Of a stretch of 31,977 bases of DNA, positions 17,454 through 26,786 are shown piece after piece. Position 1 is the first letter of the stretch. Every line of letters starts with the position of its first letter. The DNA is from Porphyromonadaceae bacterium UBA4702 (GTDB taxonomy: Bacteria > Bacteroidota > Bacteroidia > Bacteroidales > Muribaculaceae), in assembly GCA_002404675.1 (NCBI GenBank), contig DHKE01000068.1, positions 1 to 31,977 on the forward strand, written 5' to 3'. The notes beneath the pieces were generated by a model. That model ran no database searches and was not told the DNA's origin. It was given only the letters and a program-made list of their open reading frames with translations. Made by a program: the position numbers and the translations under genes.

Positions 17454-19385
17454 ATGGACAGATTTGGATTTTTCCGTGTTTCTGCGGCTTTCCCGCTCGT
17501 TAAGGTTGCAGATGTAAAATATAATGAGGAGCAGACCCTTGCAGCTGCACGAGCTGCTGTAGCACGCGGTTGTGAACTGCTTGTCCTTCCCGAACTGGGA
17601 TTGACTGGTTATACCTGCGGCGACCTGTTTCACCAGCAGCTGATGCTTACGGCGGCAGGGGAGGCACTTGTGCGTGTTGCAGAGGCTACCGCAGGCACTC
17701 GGCTTATGGCCGTTGTCGGCGTGCCGCTTATGCACCAAGGCCGGTTGTACAACTGCGCGGCGGCGTGCGCGGACGGCGAGGTGAAGGCTGTCGTGCCTAA
17801 ATCGTATCTGCCCAACTACAATGAGTTCTACGAGAAACGTTGGTTCGCTTCCGGCAAGAATGTGCGCTGTGAGGAAATATGCATCTGCGGCGAGAGTGTG
17901 CCGTTCGGCACAGACGTGATGCTGCGCCACTGCGGAGCAGCGGTCGGCATCGAGATATGCGAGGACTTGTGGGTTCCAGCTCCGCCCAGCAACCGTCTTG
18001 CGCTCGCTGGGGCAGACGTGATTGCCAACCTTTCAGCGACAGACGAACTGATAGGCAAGCACGACTACTTGCGCTCGCTCGTTTCGGGTCAGTCTGCCCG
18101 CTTGCGCTGTGTATACGCATACGCCTCGGCCGGAGCAGGGGAGTCCTCTACAGATGCGGTATATGCCGGCAATGCCATGATAGCCGAAGACGGCCGGATG
18201 CTTTGCGAATCCCCGCGCTTCTCCGAGTCTGCCCAAGCGGTGACTGCCGACGTAGACCTTGAGATGTTACGTGCTGACCGCCGCCACATAGACACGTACT
18301 ACGATAATGAGGACGAGCAGCTTGGGTTCTGTACGGTTGACACTTGCGTTTCAGACGATGATGCGGACAGGCAGTTGGAATACCGCACCATAAAGCGCCT
18401 CCCCTTTGTGCCGTCAGCTGGTCCGCTGCTTGACAACCGCTGCCGAGAGGTTACGTCAATACAGACGGCCGGACTTGTGCAACGTCTGCGTGCCACAGGT
18501 TGCCGGCATCTCACTGTGGGTATTTCAGGCGGGCTGGACTCTACGCTCACCCTGCTTATCGCAGTCAAAGCGTTTGACGCGCTTGGCCTCGACCGAAAAG
18601 GGATTTACGCAATAACGATGCCCGGTTTCGGCACTACGCACCGCACACACACCAACGCACACACCATAATGCAACGGCTTGGGGTGACAGCTCTCGAGAT
18701 ACCCATTGCAGATGCGGTGCGACAGCATTTCCGCGACATCGGACAGAACGAGAATGTGCATGACGTGACATACGAGAATTGCCAGGCACGCGAGCGTACG
18801 CAAATACTGATGGACTATGGCAACCGTGTCGGAGCGATGGTGCTCGGCACAGGCGACTTGTCAGAGCTAGCCCTGGGCTGGTGCACATACAATGCCGACC
18901 ACATGTCAATGTATTCCGTAAACACATCAGTTCCCAAGACGTTGGTTCGCCACCTTGTGGAGTGGATAGCACGACGTGATGAAGATGAGGAATTGCGCAT
19001 CGCCCTCATGGATATTGTCAACACCCCTGTCAGCCCCGAGCTGATACCGGCGGACAAGGACGGCAACATCTCTCAAAAGACAGAAGACCTCGTAGGGCCA
19101 TACGAACTTCATGACTTCTTCCTCTACTATACCATGCGCTACGGCTTCACGCCGCGCAAGGTCTTCATGCTTGCCAGGACTGCTTTTGCCGGGACGTATG
19201 ATGCTGATGTAGTGCGTCATTGGCTGCGGACATTCTACCGGCGTTTCTTTGCGCAGCAATTCAAACGCTCTTGCCTCCCGGACGGGCCGAAGACAGGCAG
19301 CGTGTCTATATCGCCTCGTGCAGATTGGCGTATGCCCTCCGATGCAAGTTCGCGTATATGGCTTGACGAGGTGGATGGCATTTGA
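17454..19385 (+). CDS. nadE: Glutamine-dependent NAD(+) synthetase NadE
   Basis: Amidates deamido-NAD using ammonia released from glutamine, the last step of NAD synthesis. The 643-residue protein has an N-terminal nitrilase-type glutaminase with the catalytic triad E47 (PELGLTGYT), K116 (VPKSYLPNY) and C169 (IEICEDLW). The C-terminal synthetase has the P-loop SGGLDS (358-363) and the TGDLSELALGWCTYN segment. The frame extends upstream to a TTG at 17367, but that start lies inside the -7 promoter region, so ATG 17454 (MDRFGFFRVSAAFPLVKVAD) is used; it matches the family N-terminus. It is monocistronic or leads into tsaC, whose own promoter overlaps the nadE stop codon. Confidence 0.96.
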   Translation: MDRFGFFRVSAAFPLVKVADVKYNEEQTLAAARAAVARGCELLVLPELGLTGYTCGDLFHQQLMLTAAGEALVRVAEATAGTRLMAVVGVPLMHQGRLYNCAAACADGEVKAVVPKSYLPNYNEFYEKRWFASGKNVRCEEICICGESVPFGTDVMLRHCGAAVGIEICEDLWVPAPPSNRLALAGADVIANLSATDELIGKHDYLRSLVSGQSARLRCVYAYASAGAGESSTDAVYAGNAMIAEDGRMLCESPRFSESAQAVTADVDLEMLRADRRHIDTYYDNEDEQLGFCTVDTCVSDDDADRQLEYRTIKRLPFVPSAGPLLDNRCREVTSIQTAGLVQRLRATGCRHLTVGISGGLDSTLTLLIAVKAFDALGLDRKGIYAITMPGFGTTHRTHTNAHTIMQRLGVTALEIPIADAVRQHFRDIGQNENVHDVTYENCQARERTQILMDYGNRVGAMVLGTGDLSELALGWCTYNADHMSMYSVNTSVPKTLVRHLVEWIARRDEDEELRIALMDIVNTPVSPELIPADKDGNISQKTEDLVGPYELHDFFLYYTMRYGFTPRKVFMLARTAFAGTYDADVVRHWLRTFYRRFFAQQFKRSCLPDGPKTGSVSISPRADWRMPSDASSRIWLDEVDGI

Positions 19386-19412
19386 CAATTAGCGGCGTTT
19401 TGTGTAACTTTG
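19381..19412 (+). promoter_or_regulatory. Promoter of the tsaC-to-menE gene run
   Basis: TTTG at 19381-19384, 20-base spacer, and TAACTTTG at 19405-19412: a perfect match to the Bacteroidota consensus. The -33 box overlaps the nadE stop codon (19383-19385). Transcription should start near 19419, downstream of the first in-frame ATG of tsaC at 19414. Confidence 0.75.
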
Positions 19413-19431
19413 TATGTTCAATGCGGCAGAG

Positions 19432-20034
19432 ATGAGTATGCAGGACGATATAGAGGCAGCAGTCAGCGTGCTGCGTGGCGGTGGGGTTATACTTTACCCC
19501 ACCGATACCGTTTGGGGATTGGGCTGCGATGCGTGCAACGACTATGCTGTCGCACACATTTTCGACATAAAACGCCGCCCGTCTGCAAAATCGATGTTGC
19601 TGCTCGTTTCAGGCATGGAGATGGTCTCACGCCACGTGGCTTCCGTCCCTGATGCAGCGCGGAGCATTTTGGCTGACGCAAAACGTCCTACGACAATCAT
19701 ATACGATAGTGTCCGCAGCATATCTCCGTTGCTTTTCGCAGAGGACGGGTCTGTTGGCATACGCATACCGGACTATCACTTCTGCGCCGAATTATGCCGC
19801 CTTCTTGGCAAGCCGATAGTGTCGACTTCAGCCAACATTTCCGGTCATCCTGCACCAGCTGCATTTGCACAGATAGACAGGCAAATCATTGACGCTGCAG
19901 ACTATGTCTGTGAAACAGGAAGGGCAGGGAGGCCGCAAATGCAGCCGTCAGACATTATCAAGGTGTCGGCCGACGGCACAGTGACTAACATAAGAGTATT
20001 CGACAGTGGTCTCGATCAACGCCCAAAGGGCTAA
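19432..20034 (+). CDS. tsaC: L-threonylcarbamoyladenylate synthase (TsaC/Sua5/YrdC family)
   Basis: Makes threonylcarbamoyl-AMP from threonine, bicarbonate and ATP for t6A37 modification of ANN-decoding tRNAs. The 200-residue product consists of the YrdC domain alone, without the Sua5 C-terminal domain. Landmarks are GGVILYPTDTVWGLGC, the basic patch IKRRPSAKSM, GIRIPDYHF and STSANISGHP. The frame begins at an ATG at 19414, but the promoter predicts a transcript start near 19419, so ATG 19432 (or 19438) is favoured. Its end overlaps the next gene by 29 bases. Confidence 0.92.
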   Translation: MSMQDDIEAAVSVLRGGGVILYPTDTVWGLGCDACNDYAVAHIFDIKRRPSAKSMLLLVSGMEMVSRHVASVPDAARSILADAKRPTTIIYDSVRSISPLLFAEDGSVGIRIPDYHFCAELCRLLGKPIVSTSANISGHPAPAAFAQIDRQIIDAADYVCETGRAGRPQMQPSDIIKVSADGTVTNIRVFDSGLDQRPKG

Positions 20035-21433
20035 ATATGTGTTCTCTGACTGGTTGACGACGAGCATAGCGTTCATGCTGTTCAATGTCTACCGTTTCTA
20101 CCACTTTTCAGTGGGGGACTATGAGGCGCATACCTACACTCTTTGGATGTACCTCGTTGACAGCAAGATGCTTGTTGAGGAAATTCTGTTTCCATTGGCC
20201 ATGCTCTTCGTCTATTGGCTTTCAGGGTATTACAACAATCCCTTCCAACGGTCTCGGCTGCAAGAACTGTACACCACTGCATACACAGCATTTGTCAACA
20301 CACTCCTGATTTACCTCGTCTTGCTCACCAACGACCAAATAGCTGTATCGTCGAGCAACTATGCACTGCTGGCAACGACATTTTGCTTGCTGTTCGGCAT
20401 GACGTATCTCGGTCGAGTAATTCTGACAGGTGCGCGTTTCCGCAAAATCAGGCAAAACCGCTGGGAATTCCGCACTATTATAATCGGAACGCGGGACAAG
20501 GCTCGCGAGGAGACACAGCGGCTCGAGTCGTCGCTTGCCAACCTCGGATATGCAGCGGAGGGATATGTACTTACAGACGGCGATGCAGGAGAGGATGAAT
20601 TCTTGGGCAAACCGGTCTACTCATTAGACGACCTGAAGTCCGTGTGCCAAAAGGAGAAAGTTTCGCAGATACTCATCACACTGCCCTCAACGTCCGACTC
20701 CCGGTTGCTCAAATTGTTAGGCCGTCTTTTCACTCTCGACATACCAGTCAAAATCGCTCCGGATCTGCGGTCTTATCTGACATCGGGCATACGTTTGCAA
20801 GACATTTATGGCGAGCCTTTTGTGGATCTGACCACGCCGCACCTGCGCGAATCATCGCAGAACATCAAGCGCACGCTCGATGTGGCGATTTCTGTCATTG
20901 CGCTGATTTTGCTTGCAGTGCCGTTCATGATACTTGCAGTCTTGATAAAGTCAGACTCCAAAGGCCCGGTATTCTACAAACAGCTGCGTGTTGGCCGTCA
21001 CCGTTGCCCATTTTACATATACAAGTTCCGCACCATGTATGTTGATGCAGAGGCGGCAGGGCCGCAGCTGTCAAGCGATAATGACCCTCGCGTGACACGC
21101 ATCGGCCGCTTCATGCGCAAATACCGCATAGACGAGCTGCCGCAGTTCTGGAATGTACTGACCGGCGACATGTCGCTTGTCGGGCCTCGTCCGGAACGTG
21201 AGTTCTACATACGCCAGATACTCGAAAAAGCGCCGTATTACACGCTCCTTCACCAAGTGCGCCCGGGCATTACCTCGTGGGGAATGGTTAAATACGGCTA
21301 TGCTTCCGACGTAGACCAAATGATTGAGCGCGTGCAGTATGACTTGCTCTATCTGTCGAATATGTCTATTTCTGTCGATTTCAAAATACTAATCTACACC
21401 ATCCGCACCGTATTGCTCGGCAAGGGGAAATAA
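20006..21433 (+). CDS. Polyprenyl-phosphate sugar-1-phosphate transferase (WbaP/WcaJ family)
   Basis: Initiating glycosyltransferase that transfers a sugar-1-phosphate from a UDP-sugar to undecaprenyl phosphate at the inner membrane, starting a surface glycan or exopolysaccharide repeat. The 475-residue protein has four to five N-terminal membrane segments (about 15-165), a nucleotide-binding-like middle domain (about 170-275), and a C-terminal catalytic domain. The latter begins IKRTLDVAISVIAL (re-entrant helix) and contains VFYKQLRVGR, FYIYKFRTM, the DE pair in YRIDELPQFWNVL, and LVGPRPERE. The start is a GTG at 20006 inside the end of tsaC; no ATG is available before the conserved KYVFSDWL segment. 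No other glycan genes are nearby, so the sugar and product are unknown. Confidence 0.92.
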   Translation: MVSINAQRAKYVFSDWLTTSIAFMLFNVYRFYHFSVGDYEAHTYTLWMYLVDSKMLVEEILFPLAMLFVYWLSGYYNNPFQRSRLQELYTTAYTAFVNTLLIYLVLLTNDQIAVSSSNYALLATTFCLLFGMTYLGRVILTGARFRKIRQNRWEFRTIIIGTRDKAREETQRLESSLANLGYAAEGYVLTDGDAGEDEFLGKPVYSLDDLKSVCQKEKVSQILITLPSTSDSRLLKLLGRLFTLDIPVKIAPDLRSYLTSGIRLQDIYGEPFVDLTTPHLRESSQNIKRTLDVAISVIALILLAVPFMILAVLIKSDSKGPVFYKQLRVGRHRCPFYIYKFRTMYVDAEAAGPQLSSDNDPRVTRIGRFMRKYRIDELPQFWNVLTGDMSLVGPRPEREFYIRQILEKAPYYTLLHQVRPGITSWGMVKYGYASDVDQMIERVQYDLLYLSNMSISVDFKILIYTIRTVLLGKGK

Positions 21434-21445
21434 CGCTATCTGGGA

Positions 21446-23245
21446 ATGGCATACAAAGAACGAGACAACAAGTGGACGCGCCTGTGGATAAGCATTGCAG
21501 AATGGCGTGAGCGGCACATCAAGGAGCGCAACTTCCTCGTGATGCTGGCTCTCGTCGTCGGTGTGCTTTGTGGGTTTGCGGCGCAATTGCTCAAACTCCT
21601 CATACACCTGATTTCGAGTCTGCTGACTTCAGGCATAGACGACGGCAATGTCAACTACTGGTATCTGGTATTTCCAGTCGTCGGCATACTGATAGTGTCG
21701 GTGTTCATACGCTATGTGGTCAAAGACGACATATCACACGGCGTTACCCGTGTGCTTTACGCCATATCAAGGCGCAAGTCGAGGCTCAAGAAGAAAAACA
21801 TTTACGCATCGCTTGTAGCATCGTCTGTGACAATCGGTTTCGGAGGCTCGGTCGGGGCAGAGGGCCCGATTGTGTTCACAGGAGCGGCTATCGGCTCAAA
21901 TATAGGTCAGGCGTTCCGCCTGTCGCCCAAAATCCTGATGATACTCGTCGGTTGCGGAGCTGCAGCTGGCATTGCCGGCATATTCCGAGCGCCGATAGCG
22001 GGCATGCTTTTCACCATCGAGGTGCTTATGATAGACCTGACTGCAGCTACTGTCATGCCTCTCATCATCTCATCAGTTTCCGCAGCTACGGTGGCATACG
22101 TTCTCGAAGGGTATACCTCCGAGTTTTTCTTCGCCCAGAGTGAGCCGTTCCTGACAGGCAAAATACCCTATACCATACTCCTCGGCATCTTCTGCGGTTT
22201 CATCTCCCTTTATTTCACACGCTGCATTTTCGGGATGGAGACATTCTTCAAGCATATACACAAGCGTTGGGTCAAAATTCTTGTCGGCGGCATCATCCTC
22301 GCTGTTCTCATTTTCCTGTTTCCCTCGCTGTACGGTGAGGGCTATGACACAATTGACCTGCTGCTCGAAGGCGATGTCAAAGCGGTGGTCAACGGGACAT
22401 TCTTCTACCTCGACCGCAACAACGTATGGGTGATAGCGGGGGTGCTGTCAGCTATTGTCCTTCTGAAGGTGTTTGCCACATCTGCCACTAACGGTGCCGG
22501 CGGTGTCGGCGGCACATTCGCACCTTCATTGTTTGTCGGCGCATTGGCCGGTTTCCTGTTTGCGTATGTATTCAACGAGCTGAACCTCGGCGTGACTGTC
22601 TCCGAAAAGAACTTCGCGCTCATGGGCATGGCTGGCGTGATGAGCGGTGTAATGCACGCGCCGCTTATGGCAATATTCCTCACCGCCGAGATGACCGGAG
22701 GCTACGACCTGTTCCTGCCGCTGCTGATAGTTTCCTCATTGGCATACATGACCATACGCATCTTTGAGCCGTACAGCATATATACGATGCGTCTTGCCAA
22801 GCACGGAGATTTGCTCACGCACCATAAGGACAAGGCCGTACTCACTATGCTGAATGTCGATGAACTCATTGAGCGCGACTTCAAGAGCGTGACGCCTGAC
22901 ATGACCCTCAAGCAGGTCGTCGATACCATTGCCACGTCAACCCGCAACCTGTTTCCGGTCGTTGACGCTGAGAACAACCTCGTCGGCGTGGTATTGCTTG
23001 ATGACATACGTAACATCATGTTCCGCCCAGACCTCTACAAGAAGATGCACGTGCGGAGGTTCATGTCGATGCCGCCGGACCGTATCGACATACACGACTC
23101 TATGGAGAATGTGATGCGCATATTTGACAAGACCAACGCATGGAACCTTCCCGTGGTTGACGGTACAAAATACGTCGGTTTCGTTTCCAAGTCCAAGATT
23201 TTCAACTCATACCGTAAGCTGTTGCGGCATTATTCAGATGACTGA
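21446..23245 (+). CDS. ClC-family chloride channel/transporter with C-terminal CBS pair
   Basis: Membrane protein that moves chloride or similar anions. The 599-residue protein has a ClC core of roughly 10 or more membrane helices (about 28-440) and two CBS domains (about 475-530 and 540-595), which often sense adenine nucleotides. The selectivity and gate motif reads GSVGAEGP with gating E139 present. The helix-F region reads GIFRAPIAGMLFTIEV: E192 is kept, but the next residue, where antiporters have the internal proton glutamate, is V193, as in channel-type ClCs. The usual GSGIP motif is SHGVT. The later GAGGVGGTFAPSLFVGA motif is intact. It begins 12 bp after the sugar transferase. Whether it acts as channel or exchanger is not settled by sequence. 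Confidence 0.93.
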   Translation: MAYKERDNKWTRLWISIAEWRERHIKERNFLVMLALVVGVLCGFAAQLLKLLIHLISSLLTSGIDDGNVNYWYLVFPVVGILIVSVFIRYVVKDDISHGVTRVLYAISRRKSRLKKKNIYASLVASSVTIGFGGSVGAEGPIVFTGAAIGSNIGQAFRLSPKILMILVGCGAAAGIAGIFRAPIAGMLFTIEVLMIDLTAATVMPLIISSVSAATVAYVLEGYTSEFFFAQSEPFLTGKIPYTILLGIFCGFISLYFTRCIFGMETFFKHIHKRWVKILVGGIILAVLIFLFPSLYGEGYDTIDLLLEGDVKAVVNGTFFYLDRNNVWVIAGVLSAIVLLKVFATSATNGAGGVGGTFAPSLFVGALAGFLFAYVFNELNLGVTVSEKNFALMGMAGVMSGVMHAPLMAIFLTAEMTGGYDLFLPLLIVSSLAYMTIRIFEPYSIYTMRLAKHGDLLTHHKDKAVLTMLNVDELIERDFKSVTPDMTLKQVVDTIATSTRNLFPVVDAENNLVGVVLLDDIRNIMFRPDLYKKMHVRRFMSMPPDRIDIHDSMENVMRIFDKTNAWNLPVVDGTKYVGFVSKSKIFNSYRKLLRHYSDD

Positions 23246-23277
23246 CGATGGTTGCGGCATATACTGACCAACAAGAA

Positions 23278-24255
23278 ATGAAGAAACTCCAAGATATTAA
23301 AATTGTGTTTTTCGGCACTCCCGAGTTTGCCGTTGCTTCGCTTGACGCCCTGGTGGCAAAGGGCGCTGACATAGCTGCCGTCGTGACCATGCCGGACAAG
23401 CCAGCCGGGCGCGGACACAAGATGTACCAAAGCGATGTCAAGAAATATGCGGAGGCACATGGACTGCCTGTAATGCAGCCAGCCAACCTGAAAGACCCCC
23501 AGTTTATAGATGCTCTTCAGGCTATCGGCGCTGACCTGTTCATAGTTATTGCCTTCCGTATGCTGCCTAAAGCCGTATGGCAGATGCCGCCACTCGGCAC
23601 ATTCAACCTGCATGCCTCCCTGCTGCCGAAATACCGTGGCGCGGCCCCGATTAACCGTGCGGTCATGAACGGCGAAAAAGAAACCGGCGTGACCACATTC
23701 ATGCTAAAGCATGAGATTGACACCGGAGACATCCTTTCCCAACGGAAAATTGAGATACTGCCTTCGGACAATGTCGGCGACGTACATGACCGCCTCATGG
23801 CAATAGGGGCAGAAGAGGTGGTCAAAACCGTGGAGATGATAGCTGCCGGCACTGCCAAGCCGATGCCGCAGCCCGAAGGCGAGTTCACACCAGCCCCGAA
23901 AATATTCAAGGAAGACTGCCATATCGACTGGTCAAAAGACACCGAAACCATACACAATCAAGTGCGCGGACTTTCGCCGTACCCAGCTGCATATACGTAC
24001 ATTCATGACGCTAACGGCAAGCAGGTTTGCGCCAAAATATTTGCGTCCGCAGTACGTCCCTTCTCTGTTGACGGTGTGCGGGACATGGCTTCAGCGGGCA
24101 AGGTGGCTGTATTGAAAAATTCCATGTATGTGATGACTGGCGACACTGATTGTCACGGCTGTTGCATAGAAATACTTGAATTGCAGCCCGCCGGAAAAAA
24201 GCGCATGACTGCAGAGGCATTCCTCGCCGGCTACAAACCCTATTTTTGTGAATGA
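23278..24255 (+). CDS. fmt: Methionyl-tRNA formyltransferase
   Basis: Formylates initiator methionyl-tRNA with 10-formyltetrahydrofolate. The 325-residue protein has the formyltransferase fold: FFGTPEFAVASL, VTMPDKPAGRGHK (the loop that contacts tRNA), and the catalytic N110, H112 and D148 (FNLHASLLPKYRGAAPI, HEIDTGDI). A C-terminal OB-like domain follows from about 205. An upstream ATG at 23248 would add ten residues (MVAAYTDQQE); ATG 23278 matches family starts (MKKLQDIKIVFFGTP). It is 32 bp after clc and ends one base before the menD ATG. Confidence 0.95.
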   Translation: MKKLQDIKIVFFGTPEFAVASLDALVAKGADIAAVVTMPDKPAGRGHKMYQSDVKKYAEAHGLPVMQPANLKDPQFIDALQAIGADLFIVIAFRMLPKAVWQMPPLGTFNLHASLLPKYRGAAPINRAVMNGEKETGVTTFMLKHEIDTGDILSQRKIEILPSDNVGDVHDRLMAIGAEEVVKTVEMIAAGTAKPMPQPEGEFTPAPKIFKEDCHIDWSKDTETIHNQVRGLSPYPAAYTYIHDANGKQVCAKIFASAVRPFSVDGVRDMASAGKVAVLKNSMYVMTGDTDCHGCCIEILELQPAGKKRMTAEAFLAGYKPYFCE

Positions 24256-24256
24256 C

Positions 24257-25945
24257 ATGGGTACACACAAGCAGAACTGCCGCATAATAGCTGACGTGAT
24301 GCATAGCCATGGTGTCAGGCATATAGTCTGTTCGCCCGGCTCGCGCAATGCACCGATGCTTTTAGCGGTGGATTCGCTTCCGAAAGTCGAGACGCATATA
24401 GTGATTGATGAGCGGTCAGCCGCGTTTGTCGCCCTCGGCTTAGCCCAGATTTCGCGTGAACCAGTTGCTTTGGTATGCACTTCAGGCACTGCACTTCTGA
24501 ACTATGCACCTGCAGTAGCCGAGGCATATTATCAGGGATTGCCGCTGATAGTAATTTCAGCCGACCGCCCAGAGCGGTGGATAGACCAAGACGACTCGCA
24601 GACATTGCGTCAGCCGGGCGCGCTCTCCAATTTCGTCAAGAAAAGCTATGACATACATGATTTCGCAGCTGACAACGTGGATATGTGCCGCTATGCCAAC
24701 CGCGAGGTCAATGATGCCATGATTACCGCCCTTCGCCGCCGTCGAGGTCCGGTTCATATCAACGTCCGCCTTGATGAGCCGCTGACTTCTGGCGAACAAA
24801 TTCCGTTCTCGCTGCAGCGGAAAATCTGCTGCGTGGAGACGGAAGACATACTGTCAAAGGAAACCGTGTATGAGTTGGCGCAACAGGCAGTTGGCAAGCG
24901 TATACTGGCAGTTGCAGGGTTCATGCTTCCTGATGACCACCTGAACAAGGCGATGCTCAGGCTAGCCTCTTTGCCGGATGTGTATGTGATGCACGAAACA
25001 GTCTCCAACCTGCACCTGCCGCGCCGGCACAGCGCAGTTGACGTTATTCTCTCGCACCTCACCCCCCGGCAGCGCGAGGATTTGCGCCCTGACATAATAA
25101 TCACCGTCGGCGGCGCACTCATATCGCGTGCCGTCAAGGAGTTCTTGCGCACATCCGATGGCGTTCAGCATTGGGCTGTCGGCCATAGCCATACCACCGT
25201 CGATTGCTTCAATTCACTGTCGCTGCGCATTGAAGCTGCTCCGGCGCCGTTTCTCTCTGCTTTCGCGAAACTGCTTGCCAAAAATTCTGGCGACACCGGT
25301 TACGCTGCGGCTTGGGCTGCGTGCAAGAAGGATGCCGTAGCCTCGCACAACCGTTTTGTAAGCACGTCTGACTGGAGCGACTTGAGGGCGTGCCAGATGA
25401 TATTCGACAGCATACCCGACGACTTCAATGTGCAGCTAAGCAACGGCACGTCAGTACGCTACGCACAGTTGTGCATGTCGTCAATCCCGCATGGCTGCTA
25501 CTGCAACAGAGGCGTTTCAGGAATCGACGGCTGCCTTTCCACTGCAATAGGGGCGGCAATGGCATATCCCGAAACGACTGTGCTTGTGACCGGAGACATG
25601 TCTATGGCATACGACATCGGCGCTCTCTCCATTGCAGAGATACCGGAACGGCTGAAGATAATCGTGCTGAACAACCAGGGCGGCGGCATATTCCGCTTCA
25701 TTCCCTCGACACGCTCTTTGCCCGAGCGCGAGCGGTATTTCTGCGCTCCGCCGCGTCTGCCGCTGAATATGATTGCTCCGGCATACGGCTTTGAGTACTT
25801 CGCTGCTTCATCAGCCAACCAGTTGCAGCAAACGCTGCCGATGTTCCTCGCCCCGAGGCTTGCCCCGGCGATACTCGAGGTGGTCACCCCCGGCGACCGC
25901 AGCGCGCAGATACTCATCGACTACATGAACAGAAACAAACAATAA
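24257..25945 (+). CDS. menD: SEPHCHC synthase MenD
   Basis: Thiamine-diphosphate enzyme that adds 2-oxoglutarate-derived succinic semialdehyde to isochorismate, the first committed step of menaquinone synthesis. The 562-residue protein shows [13 protein letters not shown], the catalytic E52 in IDERSAAF, and the ThDP-binding motif TGDMSMAYD...[12 protein letters not shown]. Length fits the family (about 555). ATG 24257 is chosen; a GTG at 24248 adds three residues and overlaps the fmt stop. The isochorismate synthase gene menF, commonly just upstream in Bacteroidales, is not present here. It depends on the cofactor made by the thiamine operon in this window. Confidence 0.96.
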   Translation: MGTHKQNCRIIADVMHSHGVRHIVCSPGSRNAPMLLAVDSLPKVETHIVIDERSAAFVALGLAQISREPVALVCTSGTALLNYAPAVAEAYYQGLPLIVISADRPERWIDQDDSQTLRQPGALSNFVKKSYDIHDFAADNVDMCRYANREVNDAMITALRRRRGPVHINVRLDEPLTSGEQIPFSLQRKICCVETEDILSKETVYELAQQAVGKRILAVAGFMLPDDHLNKAMLRLASLPDVYVMHETVSNLHLPRRHSAVDVILSHLTPRQREDLRPDIIITVGGALISRAVKEFLRTSDGVQHWAVGHSHTTVDCFNSLSLRIEAAPAPFLSAFAKLLAKNSGDTGYAAAWAACKKDAVASHNRFVSTSDWSDLRACQMIFDSIPDDFNVQLSNGTSVRYAQLCMSSIPHGCYCNRGVSGIDGCLSTAIGAAMAYPETTVLVTGDMSMAYDIGALSIAEIPERLKIIVLNNQGGGIFRFIPSTRSLPERERYFCAPPRLPLNMIAPAYGFEYFAASSANQLQQTLPMFLAPRLAPAILEVVTPGDRSAQILIDYMNRNKQ

Positions 25946-25955
25946 CGATACTGAT

Positions 25956-26771
25956 ATGTACGATTGGAAACCAATAAAACAATACACAGACATCCTCTTT
26001 GAGCAGTTCGAGGGGATAGCAAAGATAACTATCAACCGTCCACGAGTATACAACGCTTTCCGTCCGCAAACCAACGCCGAGATGCTCGACGCAATGAACA
26101 TTTGCCGCGAGCGTAACGACATCGGTGTTGTCATACTTACCGGCGCTGGCGACAAAGCCTTCTGCTCTGGCGGCGACCAGAACGTGAAGGGCGTAGGCGG
26201 CTATATCGACGAGAACGGCGTGCCGCGCCTCAATGTGCTTGACCTGCACAAAGCCATCCGCTCTTTGCCAAAACCTGTAATTGCCATGGTCAATGGTTAC
26301 AGCATCGGCGGCGGCAATGTGTTGCAGGTTGTATGCGACCTTTCAATCGCATCTGAAAACGCCCGCTTCGGCCAGACTGGCCCCAAAGTCGGCAGCTTCG
26401 ACGCCGGTTTCGGCTCGTCATACCTCGCCCGCTGTGTCGGGCAGAAAAAAGCCCGCGAGATTTGGTTTCTCTGCAAGCAGTACACTGCGCAAGAAGCCCT
26501 CGAAATGGGTATGGTGAACAAGGTTGTGCCGTTTAACCGTCTCGAGGCCGAAACTGTGGAGTGGTGCCGCACCATACTGAAGCGCAGCCCAATGGCTATC
26601 CGTATGATTAAGCGTGCTCTCAATGCCGAACTCGACGGACAGCACGGACTTATGGAGTTTGCCGGCGACACAACGCTGATGTACTACCTTATGGCTGAGG
26701 CGCAAGAGGGAAAGAACGCATTCCTCGAAAAGCGAGATCCTGATTTCGACCAGTTCCCTAAATTCCCCTGA
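25956..26771 (+). CDS. menB: 1,4-dihydroxy-2-naphthoyl-CoA synthase MenB
   Basis: Crotonase-fold enzyme that closes the ring of o-succinylbenzoyl-CoA to form DHNA-CoA. The 271-residue protein has the oxyanion-hole motifs [11 protein letters not shown] and [10 protein letters not shown], the signature [20 protein letters not shown], and the C-terminal segment that closes the neighbouring active site ([13 protein letters not shown]). Length is normal for MenB (about 275). It follows menD by 10 bp and precedes menC by 15 bp. In the pathway it acts after MenE, although its gene precedes menC and menE. Confidence 0.97.
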   Translation: MYDWKPIKQYTDILFEQFEGIAKITINRPRVYNAFRPQTNAEMLDAMNICRERNDIGVVILTGAGDKAFCSGGDQNVKGVGGYIDENGVPRLNVLDLHKAIRSLPKPVIAMVNGYSIGGGNVLQVVCDLSIASENARFGQTGPKVGSFDAGFGSSYLARCVGQKKAREIWFLCKQYTAQEALEMGMVNKVVPFNRLEAETVEWCRTILKRSPMAIRMIKRALNAELDGQHGLMEFAGDTTLMYYLMAEAQEGKNAFLEKRDPDFDQFPKFP

Positions 26772-26786
26772 TAAGGACAACCTGTC

